A DNA stretch of 64,000 nucleotides from Desulfobacca_B sp046538075 (GTDB lineage: Bacteria; Desulfobacterota; Desulfobaccia; Desulfobaccales; Desulfobaccaceae): positions 1 through 64,000 of the forward strand of contig JBKHJN010000009.1 of the NCBI GenBank assembly GCA_046538075.1, written 5' to 3'. The notes under the pieces are model-generated. The model saw nothing but the letters and a program-made list of their open reading frames with translations, searched no databases and was not told the origin of the DNA. Positions 1 through 6,394 of the stretch are shown in pieces; position 1 is the stretch's first letter, and the number at the start of each line of letters is the position of its first letter. Position numbers and translations under genes: made by a program.

Positions 1-1
1 T

Positions 2-316
2 TACGGGGATTCCGAAGGTACCCCAGTGGCCGTGTTGGAAGCCGGCGCCTGCGGTTTGCCGGTGGTGGCCACTCACCACGGTGGCATTAAGGATTCCGTC
101 GTCCATGGAGAAACCGGGTTTCTGGTGGATGAGGGGGATATTGTAGGCATGGCCGCCTACATGCTCAAGCTGGCCCAGGAACCGGAGTTGGCCGCGACCA
201 TGGGCCGACGGGGCCGGGAGCATATCAAAGCCAACTATTCCATGGACCGGAGCATCGCCAATCTCTGGCGCATCATCGAGAACTGCATTCAAGAAAAACA
301 GCGGAAAGCAAAATAG
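2..316 (+). CDS. Glycosyltransferase family 4, C-terminal part (cut by window start)
   Basis: The reading frame is open from base 2 and ends at TAG 314-316, so the gene begins outside the window. The visible 104 residues carry the GT4 nucleotide-sugar binding signature: DSEGTPVAVLEAGACGLPVV, followed by a G-E-T-G-F-L-V turn. The glutamate of the EAGA segment is the family's donor-phosphate-binding E. A GTG at 26 is only an internal valine. GT4 enzymes transfer sugars to polysaccharide or lipid-linked acceptors at the cytoplasmic face of the inner membrane. The substrate cannot be told. Glycosyltransferase fragments follow it, suggesting the edge of a surface-polysaccharide locus. Confidence 0.85.
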   Translation, partial: YGDSEGTPVAVLEAGACGLPVVATHHGGIKDSVVHGETGFLVDEGDIVGMAAYMLKLAQEPELAATMGRRGREHIKANYSMDRSIANLWRIIENCIQEKQRKAK

Positions 317-326
317 GGCCCTTGTC

Positions 327-401
327 ATGCAGGACCCCTCACAGATATCCGTGGTCATTCCTTTATTCAACGAGGCTCCCTACATAGAGCAATATCCCTG
401 A
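327..401 (+). pseudogene. GT2 glycosyltransferase, N-terminal remnant
   Basis: ATG at 327 opens a 24-codon frame ending at TGA 399-401. It reads QDPSQISVVIPLFNEAPYIE, the typical first beta-strand and nucleotide-binding loop of GT2 enzymes (S-V-V-I-P-L-[FY]-N-x-A-P-Y-I). The same start is seen in the intact GT2 gene at 840-1832. After the stop no GT2-like sequence continues in any plus frame, so this is a beheaded gene rather than a small protein. It begins 10 bases after the preceding GT4 gene, the position expected for the next gene of a glycosyltransferase operon. Confidence 0.6.
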
Positions 402-428
402 ATATTCGGTTATACGAAGATTTAGGGA

Positions 429-737
429 TCAGCCCCCGGCCACTTTGAGCATGAGGTGAACATATCGGGCGCTGAATTGTTTCAGGGAATAAAAATCTTC
501 AATTGTCTGCCGGCCCTTAGCCCCCATCTCTCGACGCAATGACGCATCCCTTATCAAAGATTCTAAAGAGTGCTCCCACTCAGGCGGGCCAGAAGCCAGG
601 AAGCCGTTGACGCCATGGGTGATAAATTTTGAATTTATACCAACGGAAGAGGCCACGGCCGGGAGGCCTACTCCCATGTATTGCAAAATTTTGTAACCGC
701 ATTTCCCCCAGGGAGCGGGTTTGCTCCCGGACCCCAT
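429..737 (-). pseudogene. GT4 glycosyltransferase, C-terminal remnant
   Basis: About 100 residues match the donor-binding half of a GT4 enzyme: W-G-K-C-G-Y-K-I-L-Q-Y-M, G-L-P-A-V-A-S-S and H-G-V-N-G-F-L. Upstream in the same frame a TAA lies only four codons before the first ATG, and the N-terminal acceptor domain is absent. The gene is therefore truncated or frameshifted. A second minus frame is open over about 655-837 and may be the displaced upstream part, but it shows no convincing GT motif. It runs in the same direction as the intact GT2 gene directly upstream. Confidence 0.65.
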
Positions 738-839
738 GGTCCCAGGACTTTAGCCAGGGCCGTGGCAGCGGTGTAAACTATTCCCTGTTCAGCTGTAAGC
801 CAGAACTCCCTTGACAAGGAACTTCCAGAACGTCTCATA

Positions 840-1832
840 TCAGGCGAAATAATTTGTCCCCGATGCGAGCCTAAGTATATTTTTGATTTTTCTGCGGAAT
901 GTCCTCTCGAATATCTTCATATTTTCATACCAGAGAAGTAAATTGCCAGGAAAGGAAGCCATCCAGAGCCATCGCCAGGGCTTGCTTTGCGTGTACCGAA
1001 CCGTCCCGCGCGCCAATTCCAAAAGTTGCAGAGCCAGCTCTTTATTTCCTTGCATCAACAAACCCTTGGCAGCCCGCAACTGAAAGTAGGCGGCGTATTC
1101 CCGCAAGTCCTCCCTTTGCTCTAAAGGCACCAATTCTGCGGCAATTGCTTCCCTGGCAGTCCGGGAAATAGCCGGCTCCTGGGAATAAGGGACCAGGAGG
1201 CAAGCCCGGTTGGCCGAGTTCTGATACCAAGTGGCCAAGCACTCGTTGCTCCAGGCAATAGGGTAACTTAATGCAATTCTGAGGAAGGTGTCAAGATCTT
1301 CGTGCAGCCGTTCGGCCACCGGGAACATGCCGATTTGCTCAAGCACCTTCTTTGGAATGGCAATGGCTGAAGAAATGGGCCTCCATATTTGAAAGTAGTT
1401 CGAGATCAGACCATGACTTGCACCCGGCGGCAAGTTGTTAATTGCGGGAATTTGTCTTTCCGATGTAGGAGTTATTATTTCAAAATTTGTGGCATAGGCT
1501 CCTGCCCGGGGATAAAGTTCATGCAAGTATGAAATGACTTCTAAAAACCGTGGCTTCCAGGCATCATCCGCATCTAGGAAAGCAATTAAATTACCACCAG
1601 CCTCGCTGATGCCTCGGTTTCGGGCATTGCCGGGTCCCTGGTTCTCCTGGCGAAATACACGTAGGCGAGGCTCGGACAGGGCCTGCACCAGCTCGCCGCC
1701 ACCATCGGTAGAGCCATCATCAATTACAATAATTTCTTCAGGCTGAATAGTCTGGGATAAAATCGAAGAGATGGCCCGTTGAATATAGGGTGCTTTATTA
1801 TATAAGGGTATCACCACGGACACTGAGGTCAT
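840..1832 (-). CDS. Glycosyltransferase family 2
   Basis: The protein is about 330 residues. An N-terminal GT-A fold shows SVSVVIPLYNKAPYIQRAIS, then V-I-D-D-G-S-T-D-G for nucleotide binding and A-F-L-D-A-D-D-A-W for the metal-binding DxD region. It would transfer a sugar from a nucleotide donor to a polysaccharide or lipid-linked acceptor. The frame is open to an upstream ATG at 1868, but the ATG at 1832 is preferred because GGGAGA lies 6 bases upstream and the family fold begins there. The C-terminal 100 residues are less conserved and show no membrane segment. It is the only complete glycosyltransferase of this decayed block. Confidence 0.88.
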   Translation of the reverse strand: MTSVSVVIPLYNKAPYIQRAISSILSQTIQPEEIIVIDDGSTDGGGELVQALSEPRLRVFRQENQGPGNARNRGISEAGGNLIAFLDADDAWKPRFLEVISYLHELYPRAGAYATNFEIITPTSERQIPAINNLPPGASHGLISNYFQIWRPISSAIAIPKKVLEQIGMFPVAERLHEDLDTFLRIALSYPIAWSNECLATWYQNSANRACLLVPYSQEPAISRTAREAIAAELVPLEQREDLREYAAYFQLRAAKGLLMQGNKELALQLLELARGTVRYTQSKPWRWLWMASFPGNLLLWYENMKIFERTFRRKIKNILRLASGTNYFA

Positions 1833-2055
1833 CAAGATCTCCCGGTCTGAGCTTAATTCAGCATGCAAATCTGATGCACTGCGCTTTTCAGGAAACTGAA
1901 GCCACGGCCTATGAGCTTACAAGGTATTTCAAAAACATAACAACTTGTTTGATAATAGCATACCAAAGATTGTTTGAGGAAAAAAATCGCGATCGGGTCA
2001 GAAAATGAACTCAAATTTTTTCCAGTAAAACAGCAGCAGCGGCAAGCCTTCAAAT

Positions 2056-2349
2056 AGGCGACTCTGGGAACGCATCGGCCGTCCCCAATATACCTACTAC
2101 ACCGAAGACTGGGCCATTTACCCCGACGTGATCCCACCCGCCCAGCATGTGGTGGGTAAATCGGGGACCCAGTTGCTTGAAAGTAACAATGCCAATACGC
2201 GTCATCGAGTGGCTCGCTTTACCCGAGGGACCAAAGTAGTTTCCAAGTCGGCGAAAATGGTGGACCTGACTATGCGCCTGTGGGCCTATTTCGAGCAAAA
2301 TCATAATTTCGCCGAATTCCAGAAAAAGTTCTTATGTATCTTAGGATAA
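2056..2349 (+). mobile_element. IS1-family transposase, C-terminal remnant
   Basis: The frame reads L-W-E-R-I-G-R-P, then YYTEDWAIYPDVIPP, HVVGKSGTQLLESNNANTRH, V-A-R-F-T-R-G-T-K-V-V-S-K-S and a conserved end M-V-D-L-T-x-R-L-W. This is the C-terminal half of an IS1-type DDE transposase, with the D of T-E-D-W and the late E of L-L-E-S-N as catalytic residues. Upstream the frame is closed by TAA at 2026-2028, and the N-terminal zinc-finger and helix-turn-helix part is missing. No terminal inverted repeats could be identified. The element is dead. Confidence 0.7.
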
Positions 2350-2547
2350 CACTCCCATATATCCTACACCGTGATTGTAATAGATTGAATTCTGCATGGC
2401 AGGGACCAGGAAATACTTGACAATCGAACAGGATGAGCTGTCGTGGACAAAAAGGAGATTCAGATCGGTAAGGCCCATATCTTTATACCGTTTAGGGTCT
2501 TCTAGGGCATGAAGAAGCCAGCGGGGCTTGATCGCTTTGATTTTTAA
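2341..2547 (-). pseudogene. Possible 5'-truncated gene fragment, unknown
   Basis: A stop-free minus frame of 68 codons ends at TAA 2343-2341 and is closed upstream by TAG at 2550-2548. Its only methionines are internal. The translation looks protein-like (for example W-L-L-H-A-L-E-D-P-K-R-Y-K-D and YFLVPAMQNSIYYNHGVGY) but I do not recognise the family. It overlaps the last bases of the IS1 remnant on the other strand. It may be the tail of a gene broken by that insertion, or chance. Confidence 0.3.
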
Positions 2548-2664
2548 CTAGTGACAAATTAGAACAATCTTAAAAAAAATGCAATGGCTTATATATGTTG
2601 ACGATTTAGCTACATATGGCTAAACTAATTAATAGGAGATCAGCTTTTTAAGAAGGTTGATATT
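2350..2664. other. Gene-poor stretch between IS1 remnant and phosphatase remnant
   Basis: Apart from the weak minus-strand fragment described separately (up to 2547), this AT-rich stretch holds no recognisable gene, repeat or RNA. It is consistent with deletion-scarred DNA. Confidence 0.4.
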
Positions 2665-2886
2665 GTGATCTGGTGGATAGACGAACCAACTTTTTTGGGG
2701 AGCAGCAACCCCACCGAAAGTCAGCTCAAAGATTTGTTCCAAGACGGATTCAAAACCATAATCTCCCTCCTTGACGAAATAACTCAATCTCCAAGATATA
2801 ATCTTGAATCCATCGAGGCCTTTGGATTTAAAAGATACTCAATCCCGATAAAGGATTTCACAGCCCCCTCTTTGCCCCAGTTTTAA
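2665..2886 (+). pseudogene. Protein-tyrosine-phosphatase-like gene, truncated by stop codon
   Basis: From GTG 2665 the frame reads I-W-W-I-D-E-P, then F-L-G-S-S-N-P-T-E-S-Q-L, T-I-I-S-L-L-D-E and Y-S-I-P-I-K-D-F-T-A-P-S-L. This is the N-terminal half of small cytoplasmic dual-specificity/tyrosine phosphatases. It stops at TAA 2884-2886. If that codon is read through, ten further sense codons follow (E-F-V-T-V-Q-P-L-P) before TAA 2914-2916. The catalytic H-C-x5-R loop is never reached, so the product would be inactive. A nonsense change plus a 3' deletion explains this best. Confidence 0.55.
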
Positions 2887-2991
2887 GAATTTGTAACTGT
2901 TCAGCCTTTGCCTTAAGGCAGGCAAAAATTTTTTTCAAAAAATTGCAGTTTGGACTTGTACTCATGTGAATAATCTGTTAGTAACGGTCTT

Positions 2992-3105
2992 GTGGAAACA
3001 AGGCCGATTGCTCCAGAGATTTGGGAAAAACTGCCTCCCGAGGTTCAGGCTTATATCCTGGTTTTGGAAACTGGCCTGCGCCAGGCCTTGGAGAAAATTG
3101 CCCAA
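2992..3105 (+). mobile_element. IS66-family transposase, N-terminal remnant
   Basis: From GTG 2992 about 38 codons read I-A-P-E-I-W-E-K-L-P-P-E-V-Q-A-Y-I-L, then a short leucine-rich helix. This resembles the N-terminal coiled-coil start of IS66 TnpC transposases. The similarity ends near 3105, and another frame takes over with unrelated methylase-like sequence. No other IS66 parts (TnpA, TnpB or the DDE core) are present. The call rests on a short segment. Confidence 0.45.
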
Positions 3106-3140
3106 AGGGAAATAACCTATTCGAATATTTCTGGAATAGT

Positions 3141-3395
3141 ATTTCAAAGTTACCAATACGTCGCATCGACTTCTTCAACCCCGCCGACCGCGCCCGCCAT
3201 GACCGGATGGTAACGTTGGTGGAGCGTATGCTGGACTTGCACAAGCAACGGGCCGCGGCTCAGGTGCCGCATGACCGGGAGGTGGTGCAGCGCCAGATCG
3301 AGGCCACCGACCGGCAGATTGATCAGTTGGTATATGAGTTATACGACCTGACCCCGGAGGAAATCCGGCTGGTGGAAGAGAATACCAGTCGGTGA
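3141..3395 (+). pseudogene. DNA methylase/Eco57I-type specificity domain, C-terminal remnant
   Basis: The frame from 3141 to TGA 3393-3395 reads L-P-I-R-R-I-D-F-F-N-P-A-D-R-A-R-H-D-R-M, then a helical stretch rich in charged residues and ATDRQIDQLVYELYDLTPEE. This is the usual extreme C-terminus of large Eco57I/TaqI-C-type restriction-modification proteins, where the target-recognition domain ends in a helix pair. Methyltransferase and nuclease domains are absent, and the frame upstream is unrelated. The fragment abuts the IS66 remnant, so an insertion or deletion probably removed the rest. Confidence 0.6.
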
Positions 3396-3442
3396 GAGAT
3401 GGCCAACTATTCCATATGCTGTTAATTCTAGTTGGATAAACC

Positions 3443-3658
3443 GTGTCGATTCGATATCTGGCCCAGGAATTATATCGGGCCGAACGCAAGGTTGAGCAGC
3501 TAAACAAGGCCCTGGCGGCGTTGGGCGCCGGGCCGTCGCCGGAGCGGGCGCGGCTGGAGGCCGAACTGTTTCAGGCCCGCAAAGAGCGCGACCATTACAA
3601 AAACCTGCTGGAAGCCAAGAAGGAACCCCCGCCCTGGCGCACCGGGTTTCATTCCTGA
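3443..3658 (+). CDS. Small coiled-coil protein, unknown function
   Basis: This is a 71-residue protein from GTG 3443. A continuous charged helix (ELYRAERKVEQLNKAL, later E-R-A-R-L-E-A-E-L-F-Q-A-R-K-E-R-D) suggests a coiled coil, with a short tail P-P-P-W-R-T-G-F-H-S. No signal peptide or membrane segment is seen. The ribosome-binding site is weak (GGAT 8 bases upstream). Base composition matches the core genome better than the preceding remnants. I do not recognise the family. It could be structural or regulatory, or an over-called frame. Confidence 0.5.
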   Translation: MSIRYLAQELYRAERKVEQLNKALAALGAGPSPERARLEAELFQARKERDHYKNLLEAKKEPPPWRTGFHS

Positions 3659-3790
3659 GCCAGAGGGCCCCGCACCGCCGGATGGCGCCTTGCCCCATGC
3701 TACAATCCGGCAGCCGAGCGCGGTGTTTGAATACTAAAGGTGGGAAATCCTGCTTTTTAGAGGTTGAACATCAGGTTATCATTTTTCCAC

Positions 3791-3818
3791 TTGACAACTG
3801 GAGCTATATTTATATAAT
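3791..3818 (+). promoter_or_regulatory. Sigma70-type promoter upstream of csp
   Basis: TTGACA at 3791-3796 and TATAAT at 3813-3818 are separated by 16 bases, with both boxes at full consensus. Transcription would start near 3825 and give a leader of about 150 bases before the cold-shock gene. It is the strongest promoter match I noticed in the window. Confidence 0.75.
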
Positions 3819-3870
3819 AAACACAGTAAAGAGCATGTCAGACTGAAACAGGGCCATTGCCACTAGACGT

Positions 3871-3908
3871 AAATCGGAAGGGTGAGCTAATCCCCTCCGA
3901 TTTTTTTT
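3871..3908 (+). terminator. Intrinsic terminator or attenuator inside the csp leader
   Basis: The arms AATCGGAAGGG (3872-3882) and CCCCTCCGATT (3892-3902) pair over 11 positions with one mismatch around a 9-base loop. Eight consecutive T (3901-3908) follow. It lies between the promoter and the csp start, so it would either terminate an RNA of about 80 bases or be conditionally read through. Confidence 0.7.
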
Positions 3909-3976
3909 GTCTGCTTGCTTTTGCAGTCCTGTTCTTAGAACAGGTAAAACACCATATTTGAGGAGATATTTTGGTA

Positions 3977-4180
3977 ATGAAGGAAACCGGTAGGGTAAAA
4001 TGGTTCAATGAGGCCAAGGGATTTGGGTTTATCAGCCGCGAGGATGGTCCCGATGTATTTGTCCACTACAGTGTGATCCAGGGGGACGGCTTTCGTTCGC
4101 TGGAAGAAAACCAGTTGGTTGAATTTGAGGTGACCCAAGGCCACAAAGGACCACAGGCCCAAAACGTCGTAAAAGTCTGA
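3977..4180 (+). CDS. Cold-shock protein (CspA family)
   Basis: A 67-residue single OB-fold protein that binds single-stranded RNA and DNA and melts RNA secondary structure. RNP1 appears as K-G-F-G-F-I and RNP2 as V-F-V-H-Y-S, with the usual opening G-R-V-K-W-F-N. ATG 3977 is preferred, with AGGAG 11 bases upstream. A TTG at 3971 is in frame but sits only 5 bases from that site. The final H-K-G-P-Q-A-Q-N-V replaces the common K-G-P-Q-A-x-N-V. It is the first gene of a cluster with a 51-residue basic protein and an RRM protein, all plausibly RNA-binding. The long structured leader fits temperature or attenuation control. Confidence 0.93.
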   Translation: MKETGRVKWFNEAKGFGFISREDGPDVFVHYSVIQGDGFRSLEENQLVEFEVTQGHKGPQAQNVVKV

Positions 4181-4203
4181 ACTGATAAAGTTTAATTTTC
4201 AAA

Positions 4204-4237
4204 ACTACGGAGGTCAGGGTCCCCTGGCCTTCGTAGT
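4204..4237 (+). terminator. Strong hairpin after csp
   Basis: The arms at 4204-4219 and 4222-4237 are complementary along almost their whole length, with two G-T pairs and a very tight loop. The downstream sequence GCTGTTCTTTT is only modestly U-rich. It may be a terminator that partly separates csp from the next gene, or an RNA-stabilising hairpin. Confidence 0.55.
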
Positions 4238-4270
4238 GCTGTTCTTTTACCGAGACCCGGAGGTAAATTC

Positions 4271-4426
4271 GTGGCACGGAGCCGTTATGGGCAACTCAAA
4301 CGTGAAAAAGAAATAGCCAGAAAGCAGAAATACCAAGAAAAATTAAAGCGTCGCCAGAACAAAAGCAAGCCAGAACCTGCAGAATTCAGGGAGGATGAAT
4401 CTAGCCCCGCCGAAGAAGGAAGTTAA
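4271..4426 (+). CDS. 51-residue basic protein between csp and RRM gene
   Basis: GTG 4271 is preceded by a near-perfect ribosome-binding site, GGAGG at 4259-4263, 7 bases away. The frame ends at TAA 4424-4426. The product begins M-A-R-S-R-Y-G-Q-L-K-R-E-K-E and continues as a lysine/arginine-rich helix (K-Q-K-Y-Q-E-K-L-K-R-R-Q-N-K), ending with an acidic tail (E-D-E-S-S-P-A-E-E-G-S). Strong positive charge and its place between two RNA-binding proteins suggest nucleic-acid or ribosome binding. That is inference; I do not know a named family. The strong translation signal is the main support. Confidence 0.6.
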   Translation: MARSRYGQLKREKEIARKQKYQEKLKRRQNKSKPEPAEFREDESSPAEEGS

Positions 4427-4512
4427 AGGACACCAAAGCAGACCCCCGGTTGGATATGGGACCCTGAATCAGGAAATAGTCAAAGAAAACCCTTCAAAAT
4501 AGAGGGAACAAG

Positions 4513-4803
4513 ATGAGTACAAAATTATTTGTCGGCAACATCCCCCATCAGATGACCGATACCGAATTGCAAGCAATTTTTTCGGAGGCTGGAAGTGTGA
4601 TCTCCGCCAAGATCATAACCGACCGCCAGACCGGGCAGCCGCGCGGCTTCGGCTTTGTGGAAATGGATACCAAAGCTGAAGCCCGCAAGGCCCTCTCCAC
4701 CATCAATGCTCGGATGGTGGAAGGCCGGGCCCTAACTGTCAAAGAAGCCAAGCCCCAAACCAAAGGCCGTTTTGGCGGACGCGGCGGCCGTGGCTACCGG
4801 TGA
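4513..4803 (+). CDS. RRM-domain RNA-binding protein
   Basis: A 96-residue protein with one RNA recognition motif at about residues 4-80: RNP2 is L-F-V-G-N-I and RNP1 is R-G-F-G-F-V-E-M. The C-terminus is a short glycine/arginine tail (G-R-F-G-G-R-G-G-R-G-Y-R), as in the small cyanobacterial and proteobacterial Rbp proteins. Such proteins bind single-stranded RNA and are often cold-induced. ATG 4513 follows GAGGGAA. It shares orientation with csp and the 51-residue gene. Its own promoter was not identified. Confidence 0.92.
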   Translation: MSTKLFVGNIPHQMTDTELQAIFSEAGSVISAKIITDRQTGQPRGFGFVEMDTKAEARKALSTINARMVEGRALTVKEAKPQTKGRFGGRGGRGYR

Positions 4804-4854
4804 TAACCTTACCAGAAGCGAATTAGAAGACCACCGATCAATCATTACTCGGTT

Positions 4855-6315
4855 TCATTCCTGCAGGGCCTGCCGGGCTAGGCGGGCGGCCCGTTGGCCG
4901 GTAAGGATGGCTGTTTCCACGCAGGGCAGGCCGTCCAGGTCAGAGTGAGCCAGGATGACGCGCCCTTGTTGCAAGGGAATCCGGTCCCGGATGCGGCCCA
5001 GAAAGCCGGGGTAAGGCACTATCTGGGCATGCCCATAGCGATACATTCTGATCTCTGCGGCCCGGCTGCCGATGCCGGGCCAGATTTTTTCCAGCCCGCT
5101 GATGATTTCCCCAGCCTTGATTTCCACCGACTCTTCAAGCAAGCTCTGCCGTTGCGGCGGGAAAGCCTGTGGGGCATAGACCACCAGCACCTGGGTGTCT
5201 CCGGAGGCGGAGGGACGGGGTTGCAGGACCAGGTCAGTGAAAGCCGCCTCTCCCACCACCCAGTTTTCAAACCCGGGGGCACTGATGCCCTCTAGCCCGC
5301 ACAGCGCCGCCACCACATAGGTACTGTATTGAAAGGGCTGAAAAACTTCGGGATTCCACCCCGGCACCCTGGCCAGCAGACGCCGGGCGGCAAATTTGCC
5401 CACCGCCAGGATAACCACTCCGGCCTGCAATGTCCAAGGCCCCTGCCGCTCCTGATCCCAGATTAACAGCCGGATGGCGTCTGGTTGTTCCTCTAAACCC
5501 ATGACCACCTGCCGGGTCCGCAGCCGGTCGGGTCCGGCCCCCTGAAGCAGAGCTTCGGCCAGGCGGGCGTCGCCTTCCGGAAAGGCACAGCTGGCAGCCT
5601 CCGGGGAGCATTCCGACATTAAAAAATAGAGGGCTGCCCAGGCCGAGACCTGGGACGGTCCAGCTCCCAGGCAGGAGCGGCAATAGGGGTCCAACAGCAA
5701 GGCCAGTTCCGGAGCATAGCCCTTAACCTCTTCCAGGTAATATTGCAGGCTGATCCGGTCCAGACTTTGCCAGTCCAGACCGGCGGGCGCAAAGCCGTTC
5801 GACTCTTGCTCCCAAGCCGCCAACTGTTGGGACAGCCGCAAAAAATCATCCCGGGCCTTTGGGGAGATTGGCAGTTGCCGAATGCCCGACTCGTAAAAAC
5901 AATCCGGGTACCACTGGCCCTGATAATACAGGCAGCTGACCGGCCCTGGAATTAAGGCGGAGTCAACCTCCAGGCCCAGTTCCCGGTACCAGCTTTTCCA
6001 GTCCTTATCGGCGGGGTAAAGGAAGTAGGCTGCGCCCTCCGGATAGCGGCAACCGCGATACTCTCCGCCTTTGCAGACGCCCCCGGCCCGGGCATCAGCC
6101 TCCAAAATGAGCACTTGACGATGGCGCAGTTGATAAGCGGCAGTCAGTCCCGACAATCCGGCCCCGACCACCGCCACTTCAGTGACCACCGGGGGCAGCT
6201 CCGCCAAGACCAGCGGGGAGCCGCCGGCTCCAGGATAAAAGTGTTGATGGCAGCAGGTGGGGACCTCCCCGGCCCAGGGTTGAATCCGCAAATTTTTGGA
6301 GAACCTCATCGTCAT
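4855..6315 (-). CDS. FAD-dependent amine oxidase-like oxidoreductase
   Basis: A 486-residue protein. After a 47-residue N-terminal extension the dinucleotide-binding motif V-A-V-V-G-A-G-L-S-G-L-T-A-A-Y is followed by the acidic strand end L-I-L-E-A-D and R-A-G-G-V. This pattern is typical of amine oxidases, protoporphyrinogen oxidases and phytoene desaturase relatives. A C-terminal segment (R-V-I-L-A-H-S-D-L-D-G, then AILTGQRAARLARQAL) matches the second FAD-contact region. The substrate is unknown. It may act in porphyrin, carotenoid or polysaccharide metabolism (UDP-galactopyranose-mutase-like enzymes share the fold). ATG 6315 and ATG 6309 are both possible, with no clear ribosome-binding site. 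A gap of 79 bases separates it from larB. Confidence 0.8.
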   Translation of the reverse strand: MTMRFSKNLRIQPWAGEVPTCCHQHFYPGAGGSPLVLAELPPVVTEVAVVGAGLSGLTAAYQLRHRQVLILEADARAGGVCKGGEYRGCRYPEGAAYFLYPADKDWKSWYRELGLEVDSALIPGPVSCLYYQGQWYPDCFYESGIRQLPISPKARDDFLRLSQQLAAWEQESNGFAPAGLDWQSLDRISLQYYLEEVKGYAPELALLLDPYCRSCLGAGPSQVSAWAALYFLMSECSPEAASCAFPEGDARLAEALLQGAGPDRLRTRQVVMGLEEQPDAIRLLIWDQERQGPWTLQAGVVILAVGKFAARRLLARVPGWNPEVFQPFQYSTYVVAALCGLEGISAPGFENWVVGEAAFTDLVLQPRPSASGDTQVLVVYAPQAFPPQRQSLLEESVEIKAGEIISGLEKIWPGIGSRAAEIRMYRYGHAQIVPYPGFLGRIRDRIPLQQGRVILAHSDLDGLPCVETAILTGQRAARLARQALQE

Positions 6316-6394
6316 GATCGACTGGTTGGACCCGGCTCGGTTGCCAGCCCTGGTTCATCAGGGCAATCAATTCGTTCAGTGGGGCAGGGTGGGG

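Larger units (their letters stand above)
3659..3976. other. Leader region of the cold-shock gene
   Basis: There is no coding frame of interest here. The stretch holds the sigma70 promoter at 3791-3818, a short transcribed leader, the hairpin plus U-run at 3871-3908 and the AGGAG ribosome-binding site at 3961-3965. Confidence 0.7.

Noticed and set aside
3850..3905. Possible c-di-GMP or other riboswitch in the csp leader
   Set aside because: The conserved cores of GEMM-type or other classes I know are not present. Only a terminator-like hairpin can be supported.
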